The notes beneath the pieces are model-generated. The model was not told the origin of the DNA, ran no database searches, and was given only the letters and a program-made list of their open reading frames with translations. 64,000 nucleotides of DNA from Alkalisalibacterium limincola. GTDB lineage: Bacteria; Pseudomonadota; Gammaproteobacteria; Xanthomonadales; Xanthomonadaceae. Positions 47,135 to 57,837 of this stretch are shown here, in pieces. The translations under genes and the position numbers were made by a program. Positions within the stretch are counted from its first letter, which is position 1; each line of letters starts with the position of its first letter. The DNA lies in the NCBI RefSeq assembly GCF_008017755.1, contig NZ_VRTS01000005.1, forward strand, positions 124,001-188,000, given 5' to 3'.

Positions 47135-49640
47135 TCAGGGTTCGAGGTGGCCGTCCAGCAGGTCTTCGATCGGCCCCAGGCCCTGGCGCAGGTCCCGCCA
47201 GTTTTCCCAGGGATGGCTCTTGAGCCGTGCCAGACGCAGTCCGGCACGACGCAGGTCGAAATGCGCACCACCCTCCATGCGCCCAAGTTCGTTCCAGCGC
47301 AAGGGCATCGCCACCGGCGCCCCCGGGCGGGCGCGCAGCGAGAACGAGGCCACCGCGGTGGCACCGCGCCGGTTGCGCAAGTGGTCGATGAAGATCCGTT
47401 CCTCGCGCTTGCTTCGCGTGGCGGTGGCCACGTAGCGCCTGGGCTGCATCAGCGCCATCGTCCGGGCGAAGGCGGCCGCGAATGCGCTGGCGCTATCCCA
47501 GGGACTGGCCGGCCGCAACGGGGCGACCACGTGCAGGCCCTTGCCGCCGGTGGTGCGCACGAAGGACTGCAACCCGGCCTCGGCCAGCAGGTCGCGCACC
47601 TGGCGCGCGGCGTCCACGACCGCGCGCCAGGCGATGCCAGGCCCCGGATCGAGATCGAACACCAGCCGGTCGGCGCACCCGGGGTCGGCGTCGGTCGCAC
47701 CCCAGGGGTGGAACTCCAGCGCACCGAACTGCACCAGTTCCATCAAGCCTTCGGCGTCGCGCACGACGATATACGGTTCGCGCCCGCCGTCCGTCTCCTC
47801 GATGCGCACCCGGTCCACCCGTGACACGCCCGCCGGCGGTGCTTCTGGAAGAAGCATTCCTCACCGATGCGCCCGGGCAGCGCAACACCGAAAGCGGGCG
47901 GTCGCGCACCTCCGGCAGGATCCAGTCCATCGCCGTCCGGTAGAACGCCGCCACGTCGGCCTTGGTCCAGCCGTCGTCGGGATACAGCACCCGGTCGGGA
48001 TTGGAAACGGCCACCCTGCTTCCGCCCGCCTTGCCTCCGGCCTTCCGCTTCGTGGCGCGCTTGCCGGCCGGGGTGGGCGGCACCGCGTCGGTCGGCATCG
48101 GCTTGCCTCCGGCCAGGTCGGCCGCGGATTTGTCCAGTCGCAAGGCCTTCAACGAAGGTTGTCGCAGCAGGCCGCTGGAACTGATGCCGCGCGAGAACAC
48201 CTCGATCACGAACGCAGGCGGCACCCATCGGGCCCGGGACAGTTCGGGCTGGTGGCCGGGCACATGCACGGTCGGCTCCCCTACCTGCTTGGCCGCGAGC
48301 CTGGTGGCCAGCGTGGCCAACTGCGCATCGGTGAACCCGCTGCCGACGCGTCCGGCATAGCGCCAACCGTGCGTGGGATCGGGCGCGGCCAGCAGCAGGG
48401 ATCCGATCCGGCCGTCGCTGCCGCGCACCGGCAGCTGGCCGACGACGGCGAATTCCTCGCTGGCGACGGCCTTGAGCTTGATCCAGTCGTCCCCACGGCC
48501 AGGCCGGTAGGGCTGGTCCGCGCGCTTGGACACGATGCCCTCGAACGATTCCTTGACCGCCAGTTCGAACGCCTCGCACGCCTTTCCCTCGATGTGCGCG
48601 CTGAAGGAAACCCCTGCCGGCGCACGGTCGAGCACGCTCTGGAGAAGGGCCTTGCGCTGGCGCAGCGGTGCGGCGGTGATGTCGACATGGTCGATGCGCA
48701 GCAGGTCGAAGGCGACATAGGCCAGAGGTGCACTGGCTTCCCCGGACAGCACCTTCTGCAGGAGGTTGAAGTCCTCGATGCGGCCGCCGCCCACGATCAC
48801 TTCCCCGTCCAGCAGCGCGTCCTCCATTCCGACCGCCTCGATGGCGGACACCACGGACGCCATCCTCGAGGTCCATTCCTGTCCGGTGCGCGACCAGATG
48901 CGCACTTCGCCGCCATCGACCGCCACCAGCATCCGGTAGCCGTCCCATTTGATCTCGTGCACCCAGTCGCCACGCATCGGCGCACGCCGCCGCAGCGCCG
49001 CCAGCTGTGGCTCGACCGGCCCCGGGGGATCGTCGACCACGACGGCGCCGGACAGTTGCAGGGCCGCCTTGCGCCAGTGCGTGCATCGCCGGCCGCGTGC
49101 CACCATCGACGGCCGGCGCGCTGGCGCCTCGTCGAGCAGGTCGTCGGCCTCCACCGGACCGGCATGGCGGTCGTCGTCCTTGAACAGCAGCCAGCGCGAC
49201 TTGCGGCCCGCTGGCCCGGTGCGGACCAGGTGCCATCCGCCCCGCAACCGGTCTCCGGCCAGATCGAAGCGCAGGTGGCCCTCTGCCAGCTGCTCGACCG
49301 CATCGCCATCGGTGCTCCAGGTGCCGCGATCGAAGATCGCGACCTTTCCGGCCCCGTACTCGCCCCGCGGGATCTCGCCCTCGAAGTCGGCGTAGTCGAG
49401 CGGATGGTCCTCGACCTCGACCGCCATGCGCCTGACCCTGGGATCCAGGCTGGGCCCCTTGGGCACCGCCCAGCTGCGCAGCAGCCCGTCGACCTCGAGC
49501 CGGAAGTCGTAATGGCGGCGACTGGCGTGGTGAAGCTGCACGACGAAGACGCTGCGACCGGTGCGCATTCCCGGGGCCCGCGGCGCAGGCTCGCGCGTCC
49601 GGGAGAAATCACGCTTTCTCGAATAGACCTCGAGGCTCAT
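47135..49640 (-). CDS. ligD: DNA ligase D (PE-ligase-polymerase; two frame breaks)
   Basis: This NHEJ enzyme of about 835 aa has the order phosphoesterase (FVVQLHHASRRHYDFRLEV, GEYGAGKVAIFD), ATP-dependent ligase (nucleophile Lys in EIKWDGYRM, then GIVSKRADQPYRPGR and DDWIKLKA), and polymerase/primase (VSNPDRVLYPDDGWTK, VFDLDPGPGIAW, TTGGKGLHVVAPL). The frame breaks near 47877-47885 and 47836-47842, both in the polymerase start, between LSVLRCPG, EECFFQKH and AGVSRVDRV; two bases are missing. The start at 49640 has GAGGGA upstream. It forms an operon with ku. Confidence 0.93.
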
Positions 49641-49801
49641 GGCCGTCCCTCTTCCCTGGCGACAGACCGTGCGCAGACCGCCAGCGCAAGACTCCAAGCG
49701 CGACGGATTCCCTGCGTCGGAATTCCATCCTACGACCACGAACGTGAATTTTTCCGATGCGCCGCGGGCAGGGCCCGGCTCAGGTGCCTGAACCGTTCCG
49801 T

Positions 49802-49839
49802 GGTGTGTTCACACCCGCCACCGCAGCGGTTCCTAGAAT
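49802..49839 (+). promoter_or_regulatory. Candidate promoter/operator between ligD and the ATP-grasp trio
   Basis: A palindrome GGTGTG-TT-CACACC lies at 49802-49815, followed by a -10-like TAGAAT at 49834-49839 (5 of 6) framed by GTTCC and GGAAC repeats. It lies 39 bp upstream of the trio's first start. No good -35 is seen, so this is tentative. Confidence 0.35.
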
Positions 49840-49877
49840 CGGAACTGCAGGGGGCTGCACACATGGAGAGGTCCCGT

Positions 49878-50728
49878 ATGGACACTGCGCCAAGGACATG
49901 GCAGCAAAGGCCACCCGCCCTGCAGATGGAGTGGCCTGGCAAAGCCGAGCTGGACACCGCCCACTGGCAGCTGCTGCTGGGCGACGGACCGGTGCTGACC
50001 GCCGCCATCCATGACGGGCACGCGATGCGCCCCGGGCTGCGCCGACACCTCGCCGTGCCCGCCGAGGAGCGCCTGCGCGAGGAGGATCCACTCACCGGCC
50101 TGCTGGCGGCCACCGGTGACTCGCAGTTGCACGTGCGGACCTCGCGCTTCGAGGTCGATCTCAACCGTCCACGCGAGCGCGCATTCCCCCGCGGGCCCGA
50201 GGACACGTGGGGACTGCGGATCTGGCGCGAGTTCCGCCCGAGCAGGAAATCGAAGCCTCGCTGGTGGTTCATGACCGCTTCTACCGGATGATCGAGCAGG
50301 TGGTCGCCCGCCAGATCGAAACCTTCGGCATCGCCGTGGTCATCGACATCCACAGCTACAACCACCGTCGTGACGGGGCCGGACAGGCGCCGGCGGATCC
50401 CTCCGGCAATCCCGACATCGACGTGGGACTCACCGAACTCGACCGGGTCAGGTTCCGCCCGCTGGCCCAGGCGCTGATGCACCGGCTGCGCGAGGTTCCG
50501 GTGCGCGGCAACGCGCCCGATGTACGTGCCAACGTGCGCTATCCCGATGGCGGGCACTTCCCGAAATGGCTGCACGCGCGTTTCGGTTCGCAGGTGTGTG
50601 CGATCACTCTGGAGTACAAGAAGATGTTCATGGACGAATGGAGCGCCACCGCGGACATCGTCGCGCTCGAGGCGCTGCGCGCGGGGCTGCTGCATGCGCT
50701 TGACGGCATCCGGGAGCACCTCAAGTGA
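49878..50728 (+). CDS. N-formylglutamate-amidohydrolase-like protein (one frame break)
   Basis: This zinc-hydrolase-like protein of about 283 aa belongs to the N-formylglutamate amidohydrolase family (PF05013). It has VLTAAIHDGHAMRPGL near the N-terminus (first metal His region), LHVRTSRFEVDLNRPRERA with the conserved Asp/Arg, VVIDIHSYNHRRDG (second metal His), and GGHFPKWLHARFG. The frame breaks near 50225-50235, where one G is missing (WREVPPEQEIE on repair). The start at 49878 has GGAGAGG upstream. Its stop overlaps the GTG of the QEGLA gene by 4 nt. The true substrate may not be formylglutamate. Confidence 0.85.
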
Positions 50729-51923
50729 GTCCTCGCGAATCGGCCGTGTCCCGGGTCCTTCCCCCGGTCGCCCGTCACATCGACGCCGAGCTCGCGCGCC
50801 TGGAGGATCGGATCGACTGGCTGTGGTCGCTCTCGCCGATCCACAACGATGCGATGTGGCAGGAATTTCGCGACAGCGGCTTCCGTACGCTGCCACCCAT
50901 GCGGTACGGGGAGAAGCGGACGCGCAGCCTGCCCGGGCTTCGCGAGGAATTGCTGGCCCTGCCCATCGCGGACATCGAGGAGCCGTTGTTCGAAAGCCTG
51001 CTCGGTGAAAAGCAGCGCGAGCTCGATCGGCAGATGGAGCTGGTCCGCCTGCGCGACAAGCCGGGCTTCCACCAGGCCAGCATCGACCTGTTCGGTGATG
51101 TGCCCGCCCGCCTCAGGCGTGCCGCGCGCGAGGTCATGGCCGCCGCTGCTCCCGGAGGCGCGCTTCCCCGCGATGCCGGTCTCGACGAGGTCGTCGCGGC
51201 CGCCGAGGAGGAACTTGACTGGTACCGCGAGCGGTGGAGGGCTTCACATCGGACGTGGTCGTCGCCGACGACCTCAACTCGCTGCTGATGGTTTCGCGTG
51301 GCCGCCTGTACATCGCCGAGGACATCCGCGTTGCGCGCAGCCGGGTGGATCCCCTGATCCAGCACGAGATCGGTACCCACGTCGTCACCCACCACAACGG
51401 CTCGCAGCAGCCCCTGACCCAGCTGGCCAGCGGACTGGCCCACTACGACGCCCTGCAGGAAGGGCTGGGCGTGCTGGCCGAATACCTGGCCGGCTACCTG
51501 CCGGCCGAGCGCATGCGCGTGATCGCCGGACGCGTGATCGCCGCCGACATGATGCTGCACGGTACGACGTTCGCCGATGTCTTCGCCTGCCTGGACGACG
51601 AGTACCAGCTCGACACCCACGACGCGTTCGACGTGACGGTGCGCGCGTTCCGTGGCGGGGGACTGACCAAGGATGCCGTGTACCTCGCCGGACTGTCGGA
51701 CATCCTCGACTACCTCTCCGAGGGCGAGCCGTTCGAGGACCTGTTCATCGGCAAGTTCGCGTTGTCCCAGATGGACACATTGCGGGAACTGGCCGGGCAA
51801 GGCTGGGTGCACCCACCGGACGTCATGCCGCGCTACCTGGAGAATCCTGCCGCGATCAAGCGGCTGGAACGCTGCAGGCAGATGCCACTCGACCAGCTGT
51901 TCCACCGGGAGCCACACGCATGA
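50725..51923 (+). CDS. QEGLA-motif DUF1704 metallopeptidase-like protein (one frame break)
   Basis: This protein of about 399 aa belongs to DUF1704/TIGR02421, often labelled flavohemoglobin expression-modulating QEGLA protein. It has the zinc motif HEIGTH (HExxxH, residues 214-219 on repair) and YDALQEGLGVLAEYL with Glu246 as the likely third ligand. The same arrangement defines the eukaryotic tubulin tyrosine carboxypeptidases MATCAP1/2, which share this domain, so a carboxypeptidase role is plausible. The frame breaks near 51230, before VEGFTSDVVV. It starts at GTG 50725 and overlaps both neighbours by 4 nt. Confidence 0.87.
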
Positions 51924-52966
51924 AGCTCGGGTTCGTCATCAACGACATCTCCACGGAGAAGGACAACTACACCACCCTGCGCCTCGCCCGCAGGGCGATT
52001 CGGGATGGCCACGAGGTGGCGATGATCGGCCTGGACGGTTTCATCTACACCTCCGACGAGTCGATGTGCGGCCTGGCGCACCGACCCAGCCGCGACGAGT
52101 ACGCCGACGACGCGGAGTTGCTGGCCGACCTCGCCCGTCCCGGCGTGGAGCGCGAGAGCATCGCGGTCGCCGAGCTCGACGTGCTGCTGCTGCGCAGCGA
52201 CCCGGCCGACGAGATCGGCAAGCGGCCATGGGCGCCGACCAGCGCCCTGCTGTTCGCGCAGCTGGCCGCGCAGCGGCGGGTCATCGTGCTCAACGATCCC
52301 ATCCATCTCGCGGATGCGTCGAACAAGACCTACTTCCAGGGCTTTCCGGCCGAGGTCCGGCCAGTCACCTGTATTTCCTACGACCCCAAGGCGATCCGCG
52401 ATTTCGTCGATGCGCATGACGGCAGCTGCGTGATCAAGCCGCTGCAGGGCTCGGGCGGGCGCAACGTGTTCGTCGTTTCACCGGGCGATGCAGCCAACAT
52501 CAACCAGATCATCGAGGCGGTGACGCGCGACGGCTATGCGATCGCGCAGGAATACCTGCCCGAGGCCCGCGAGGGCGACGTGCGCATGATCACGCTCAAC
52601 GGCCGGCCGCTGCAGGTCGATGGACGCTATGCATGCTTCCGCCGCCGCGGCAACGGCGGCGATGCCCGCAGCAACATCAGCGCCGGTGGCAGCGTCGAGG
52701 TGGCCGAGCCCGACGAGCGCGCGCTGTGGCTGGCCGAGATGGTGGCGCCCAAGCTGATCCGCGACGGCATGTACCTGGCCGGGCTGGACATCGTCGGCGA
52801 CAAGATGATCGAGATCAACGTCGACACCCCGGGCGGCATCAACATGGCCGAGGACCTGACCGGCATCGACTTCAGCGGCGCCATCATCGCCGACCTGGTG
52901 CGCAAGGTGCAGATGCGCGACCACTACAAGGGCACGCTCTCCAACGTCGAACTGGCGTGCCTGTAG
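51920..52966 (+). CDS. GshB-like ATP-grasp ligase
   Basis: This 348-aa ATP-grasp enzyme resembles prokaryotic glutathione synthase. It starts MKLGFVINDISTEKDNYTT and has CVIKPLQGSGGRNVFVV (ATP-binding Lys and Gly loop), AREGDVRMITLNG, RSNISAGGS and GLDIVGDKMIEINVDTPGGI (Mg ligands Glu and Asn). No gshA is nearby, and it is the third gene of a coupled trio, so the acceptor may be something other than gamma-glutamylcysteine. It starts at 51920, overlapping the QEGLA stop by 4 nt. Frame and length are intact. Confidence 0.87.
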   Translation: MKLGFVINDISTEKDNYTTLRLARRAIRDGHEVAMIGLDGFIYTSDESMCGLAHRPSRDEYADDAELLADLARPGVERESIAVAELDVLLLRSDPADEIGKRPWAPTSALLFAQLAAQRRVIVLNDPIHLADASNKTYFQGFPAEVRPVTCISYDPKAIRDFVDAHDGSCVIKPLQGSGGRNVFVVSPGDAANINQIIEAVTRDGYAIAQEYLPEAREGDVRMITLNGRPLQVDGRYACFRRRGNGGDARSNISAGGSVEVAEPDERALWLAEMVAPKLIRDGMYLAGLDIVGDKMIEINVDTPGGINMAEDLTGIDFSGAIIADLVRKVQMRDHYKGTLSNVELACL

Positions 52967-52972
52967 TCGCGC

Positions 52973-54734
52973 TCAGCGCGCGATGAACTGCGTGCGCACC
53001 GCCTCGGCCAGCAGCTCCGGTGGCAGCATGCCCTGGTCGAGCAGGAAGTTGTTGTAGGCGCGCCGGTCGAAGTCGTCGCCCAGCGCGAACTCGGCCTCGG
53101 TGCGCAGCTCGAGGATGCGCTGGTAGCCATAGAAGTAGCTGCCGGCCTGGCCGGGAGCCCGGAACTGGTAGCGGTCGAGTTCCTGCCGCGCCATGGCCGG
53201 GGACAGCACGACCTCCTCGAGCAGGATCCGCTCGGCGGCGTCGCGCTCGATCAGCCCCAGGTTGAGCATCGGATCGAGGATCGCGCGTGCGGCCCGCATC
53301 AGCCGGAACTGCAGAGCGATCAACTGTCCCGCCGGCGGCTCGTACGGCACCATCTCGGCTTCGGCGTACAGGGCCCAGCCCTCGACATTGACGCTGTTGC
53401 GCGCGAACAGGCTGCGCGCCAGGCTGACGCCGCGCTCGATCATCGAGGTGAACTGAAGTTCGTGGCCGGGCCGCGCCTCGTGTGCCGACAGGGTCCAGGC
53501 CGCCGCACGGAAGGTGAAGTCGTCGTAGCTGTCTCCAGGGCCGGCGTCGGCCGACGGATTGCCGAGCGGGAGCACGAACTGTCCCTGCTCGCCGGTGTTG
53601 CCGATCAACGGGGCCGGGCGGAAGTGCGGGGCCGGGCTGGCGGCGCTTTCCGCTGCCGTACCCAGGCGCATGACCACCGGGCGTTGCGGGATGTCGACGA
53701 TGCCTTCGCGCGCATGATGACGTCGATCTCCTCGATGACGCCACGGTAGTAGTCCTCGATCTCGTCCTCGGCCAGCTGTTCGCGCTTGAGTGCACGAATC
53801 ACGTCGCGATAGTCGCTGGCGTCGAGTCCCTCGGCCTCGGCCACCTGCGGTGCGAGGCGCTGCATCTGCTCGCGGATTTCGAAGAACGACGTTCGCGCGG
53901 CAGCCATGAGCTGCTCCGGGGCGATGTCGATGCCGAACTGGCGAAGGTTGTAGGCGTAGAGCTCCTCGGGCAGGCGCCCGTCCTCGCGCGTGCGCGGCAA
54001 CACCGTCGCGCGCACCCAGTCCAGGTGCTCGGCGACCTGACGGTCGAGTTCGTCGAGCGCATCGGAGGCATCGACGCCTTCGGCTTCGAACAGCTGCCGC
54101 AGGCCGGCCACGAAGGTCGGTGCGTTGGCGATGCCCTGCTCGACCTCGCTGCGTGGCGGTCCGATCAGGTTCGACTCGTCCATGCGCGCCTCGAAGCGCG
54201 CGCGCGCCTGGGCGAAAATCGACTCGCTCTCTTCGTCGGCCTCGTCGTGCAGCCCGAGGTAGCGCTCCAGCCGTTCCGGCGCAGCAGCGCGGCGCGCTTC
54301 CGACAGCCGCCCTGCAACAGCGCCTGCACGCCGCGAAAAACCAACGCCGGCGCATCGACAAAGGGCAGCAGGTGGCGGCCATGGATGTCGATGCCTTCGA
54401 TCTGGCGCCGCGTGGCGTCGATCATCAGCATCAGGTCCTGGCGCACGTTGGGGTCGCGCTCGTTGAGCAGTTCCGCCTGCAGTTGGCGCATGGCCTCGTT
54501 GAGCGCGTCACGCCGGCGCTCGTCGAGCTCCGGACCGAGGTCGGCCACTTCGCGATCGAAACGTGCCATGCCGAGGCTGGTGGCCATTTCCGGCGAGAAG
54601 CGCGCCTGCACCTCGATCAACGCGCGGGCATGCTCGTCGCTGCGCTCGACCCATTCGGCGGCGGCAAGCGCACCCGGCGCGAACCAGGCCGCGGCCAGCA
54701 CGACCCACAAGACCCGCGAGATCATGACGCCCAT
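52973..54734 (-). CDS. DUF885 family peptidase (two frame breaks)
   Basis: This exported protein of about 587 aa has a signal peptide (MISRVLWVVLAAAWFAPGALAA). The C-terminal DUF885 core carries the zinc-like motif HEARPGHELQ (HExxPGHxxQ). It also has NVEGWALYAEAEM and GSYFYGYQRILELR, all typical of the family. The frame breaks near 54275-54290, before RYLGLHDEADEE, and near 53705-53712, before EGIVDIPQRPV. Two bases are missing. The start is 54734 or 54725. It would be a periplasmic metallopeptidase; it converges with the ATP-grasp gene, with a gap of 6 nt. Confidence 0.87.
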
Positions 54735-54923
54735 GTGCGCTCCCCAGAATCCGGTTGGACCCTGAAGCTAACCCCGGGGGCGGGCCGGGACAAGGGCAGG
54801 CGCCGTGCCGCTCACGCCGTCGACACGACCAAATGTGAATTGTGGCGTCCCCTTCGATCTTCTACAGTGGAACACTGCCCAGGGATGGGCCGTCTCCGTC
54901 CAGACCCAGGTGACCACGTCCAC

Positions 54924-55946
54924 GTGACTGCTCAGGTGATCCTCGCCGACACGCTCAACCGGCCGCTGCGCGACCTGCGCATCTCGGTGATCGACACCTG
55001 CAATTTCCGTTGCCCGTACTGCATGCCGGAGTCGGAGTACGCCGACTACAGCTTCCTGCGCTGCGAGGAGCGGCTGTCCTACGATGAAATCGAGCGGCTG
55101 GCGCGGGTGTTCGCCCGCCTGGGCGTGAACAAGCTGCGCCTGACCGGAGGCGAGCCGCTGCTGCGCAAGCGGCTGCATGAACTGGTCTCGCGGCTCTCGG
55201 CGATCGACGGCATCGAGGACATCGCGCTGACCACCAATGCGATGCTGCTGGCGCCGCAGGCCGAGGACCTGGCCCGGGCCGGCCTGGGTCGCGTCACGGT
55301 CAGCCTCGACAGCGTCGATCCCGATGTGTTCCGCGCGATGAGTGGCGGTCGCGGTGACCTCGACCGGGTACTGGCCGGCATCGAGGCCGCGCGAGCCGCC
55401 GGCCTGGCGCCGATCAAGCTCAACGTGGTCGTGCAACGCGGGATCAACGACGACGGCGTGGTCGCCCTGCTGGAACGCTTCCGCGGCACCGGCACGATCG
55501 TGCGCTTCATCGAGTTCATGGACGTGGGAACGCGCAACGCGTGGAACCGGGAACAGGTGGTGTCCTCGGCCGAGCTGCGCGAGCGCATCGCCCGCCACTG
55601 GCCCCTGCGGGCGCTGGACGAAAGCTACCGTGGCGAAACCGCCGAGCGCTACGCCTTCACCGACGGCGCCGGCGAAGTCGGCTTCATCTCCTCGGTGAGC
55701 CAGCCCTTCTGCGGGGACTGCACGCGCGCGCGCCTGTCGACCGACGGCCAGCTGTTCACCTGTTTGTTCGCCTCACAGGGCACCGATCTTCGCGGCCCGC
55801 TGCGCGATGGTGCCGGCGAAGACGAACTGCTGGAGCTGGTGACCCGCATCTGGCGTGGGCGAAGCGACCGCTACAGCGAGGTCCGCGCCGAGGTCGACGG
55901 CCGGCGCGCCCGCAAGCGCATCGAGATGTACCAGATCGGCGGCTGA
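54924..55946 (+). CDS. moaA: GTP 3',8-cyclase MoaA
   Basis: This 340-aa radical-SAM enzyme begins molybdenum cofactor synthesis. The first Fe-S cluster site is CNFRCPYC (Cys26, 30, 33), then LRLTGGEPLLRK, VTVSLDSV and RFIEFMDVG. The second cluster is in FCGDCTRARLSTDGQLFTC. It ends in the characteristic Gly-Gly. The start is taken as GTG 54924, with AGGTGA upstream; ATG 54885 is in frame and possible. No other moa genes are in the window, so the gene is separate from its pathway partners here. Confidence 0.95.
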   Translation: MTAQVILADTLNRPLRDLRISVIDTCNFRCPYCMPESEYADYSFLRCEERLSYDEIERLARVFARLGVNKLRLTGGEPLLRKRLHELVSRLSAIDGIEDIALTTNAMLLAPQAEDLARAGLGRVTVSLDSVDPDVFRAMSGGRGDLDRVLAGIEAARAAGLAPIKLNVVVQRGINDDGVVALLERFRGTGTIVRFIEFMDVGTRNAWNREQVVSSAELRERIARHWPLRALDESYRGETAERYAFTDGAGEVGFISSVSQPFCGDCTRARLSTDGQLFTCLFASQGTDLRGPLRDGAGEDELLELVTRIWRGRSDRYSEVRAEVDGRRARKRIEMYQIGG

Positions 55947-56016
55947 GCGACCGCTCGCGTGATCAGAGCCCCACGAGCGAACGCCGCAGGCCCCAGGATG
56001 TTGTAGAGTGCCGCGC

Positions 56017-56035
56017 ATTCCGGCTGACCCGGAAT
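56017..56035 (+). terminator. Hairpin between moaA and the next gene
   Basis: Arms ATTCCGG and CCGGAAT (7 bp, perfect) enclose a 5-nt loop, 71 nt after the moaA stop and 17 nt before the next ATG. It has no T-run. It could end moaA transcription or sit in the leader of the next gene. Confidence 0.35.
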
Positions 56036-56052
56036 TCCAAAGGGGAACACAC

Positions 56053-56925
56053 ATGCGCATCCTGCACGCCCTGGTGCTGGCCGTGGCCACCACCTTGCCG
56101 GGCTCGCTCTGGGCCGGCGACACCCTGCTGATGGCGGACAACTCCATCGATACCGTGGCAGGCGCCCGGATCCACGGCGGCCGCGGCCCCGAGCTTCGCG
56201 GCGGCGAGTCCGGCCAATGGAAGCCCAGCGCGGGCACGCGTGGCGGCGCGCTTGCGGCCGGCGTCATTGGTGGATTCCTTGGTGGTGGCATAAGCGATCG
56301 CGTGATGCAGCAGGCCCGTGACGCCTCGGTCGCCGATCTGGCCGAGCCGGCCCAGGAGGACAACCGACTGCAGGAGCTCCTGCTTGCCCGCATTTCGAAT
56401 GCCCTGGAGGCACAGGGTTCCACCGTGTCACAGACGATCACGGCACGCCGGCTCGAGCGGGGCTTCCTGAGCCGGGTATCCCCGAACGAGGACGTGACCC
56501 AGGCGCTCCTGGTGATGCAGCGGCACGCGCGACCGCCGGTGGAGATGAGCTGGGATGACCGGCATGTCCTGGTAGGCGCCAACGTCGAGCTGTCTGAGCG
56601 CCGGGGCCAGCGCTTCAGCCGCGTCCACTCCGTGCAGGTGCAGTACGTGAGCCCGCCGATGCCGGGCGATGATCCGTTGGCCGCTTGGGCCGCGGACGGA
56701 CAGCAGGCGTTCTTCGCCACGGTCGAGCGCGGCATCGATGCGGTCATGGCCCTGGCCCTCGACCGCGAACTCGAGGTGCCGCGTGTTGCCAGGAACGAGC
56801 GCGCCGAGTTCGAGTTCGCCGGTACGTCGCGCAGTTTCCGCGGCCGCCTTCTGCACCGGGACGGCGCGCTCGCCGTTCTGGCCACGCGCGACGGCCTGAT
56901 GGTGATCGACACCGGCTCCTACTGA
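56053..56925 (+). CDS. Hypothetical exported protein
   Basis: This 290-aa protein has a signal peptide (MRILHALVLAVATTLPGSLWA), a short glycine-rich hydrophobic stretch (GGALAAGVIGGFLGGGISD), and a mixed helix/strand body containing VEMSWDDRHVLVGANVEL. The start at 56053 has AAGGGGA upstream. No family is recognised. It may be an envelope protein, given the signal peptide. Confidence 0.7.
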   Translation: MRILHALVLAVATTLPGSLWAGDTLLMADNSIDTVAGARIHGGRGPELRGGESGQWKPSAGTRGGALAAGVIGGFLGGGISDRVMQQARDASVADLAEPAQEDNRLQELLLARISNALEAQGSTVSQTITARRLERGFLSRVSPNEDVTQALLVMQRHARPPVEMSWDDRHVLVGANVELSERRGQRFSRVHSVQVQYVSPPMPGDDPLAAWAADGQQAFFATVERGIDAVMALALDRELEVPRVARNERAEFEFAGTSRSFRGRLLHRDGALAVLATRDGLMVIDTGSY

Positions 56926-56958
56926 GCCGGACCCACAGGTCCGGCGCATGGGGCGCGC

Positions 56959-57685
56959 CTAGTCGCGCTCGATGCGCGCGAGGTAGCGGCGGATGCGTTC
57001 GGCGTTCGCGCGACATCGCTGCCGCCCAGACGTGACATCGAACGCACGTCGATGCGGCTGCCGGCTCCGTCGGCCCTGACGCGAACCACCACGTCGTCCT
57101 TGAAGCCGTACCAGAACGTGGTGTCCGTGGCCTCGATGCGGCCGTCTGCCGCGTTGGCATCGGCGATATCCCAGCCCATCGATCTGGCGGCGGCCAGCGC
57201 GCGCTCGAAGGCGTGCGGCGGCGGCGCGTCGAGACGCATCGGCTGCACGTCGGGATAGGCCTCGCGCTGCTGCCGGGCGATGTCCTCGCCGGCGTACTCG
57301 GCACCGTTCGGCGCTTCCAGGCGGGCCGGCAGCAGGGCAACGACGCCGGCGGTTCGGTGGTGTCGGTGGTGATGTCGTGGATCGGCGGCACGGAACGCGC
57401 CTTCTGCAGCCCCGCCCAAGGCACGTAGGCCACGGACAGGCCCAGCACCAGGGCGACCACGGCTGGCCAGGTGCCCGCGCGGCGCAGCACGGGCACCAGC
57501 AACGACAACAGCCCGAGCGTTGCGCCCGCCAGACCGATGAACGCCGCCCAGCGCATCAACGAGAAGCCGGTGCGGAAGCCCCAGAGGTCCAGCCGGGCGC
57601 CGGGGCCGGAGACCAGCAACAGCACCAGGGCCACGACGGCCAGTGACAATGCGAGAAACGGGAGGATCCTGGCTTTGCGTCGCAT
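56959..57685 (-). CDS. DUF1499 family membrane protein (two frame breaks)
   Basis: This protein of about 242 aa has three N-terminal helices (FLALSLAVVALVLLLVSG, FIGLAGATLGLLSLLVPVL and PAVVALVLGLSVAYVPWAG) and a C-terminal DUF1499 domain (YPDVQPMRLDAPPPHAFERAL, DTTFWYGFKDDVVVRV, RIDVRSMSRLGGSDV). It ends with NAERIRRYLARIERD read in another frame, to the stop at 56959. The frame breaks near 57345-57352 and 56998-57005; two bases are missing. The start at 57685 has CAGGAG upstream. The function of DUF1499 is unknown. Confidence 0.82.
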
Positions 57686-57837
57686 GGGGTTCTCCTGAGG
57701 GTGGGCGCATTGAAGCGGCCGCCGGGTGTGTTCGGAGTGAAGCGGGCCTGCGCCTGCGCCATGACCGATGGCAGTGTCGCTCAGTCGCCCCCCTCGGCAA
57801 ACTCCCGGTGTCGATGGGCACACGCAGGAGGCCGCCC

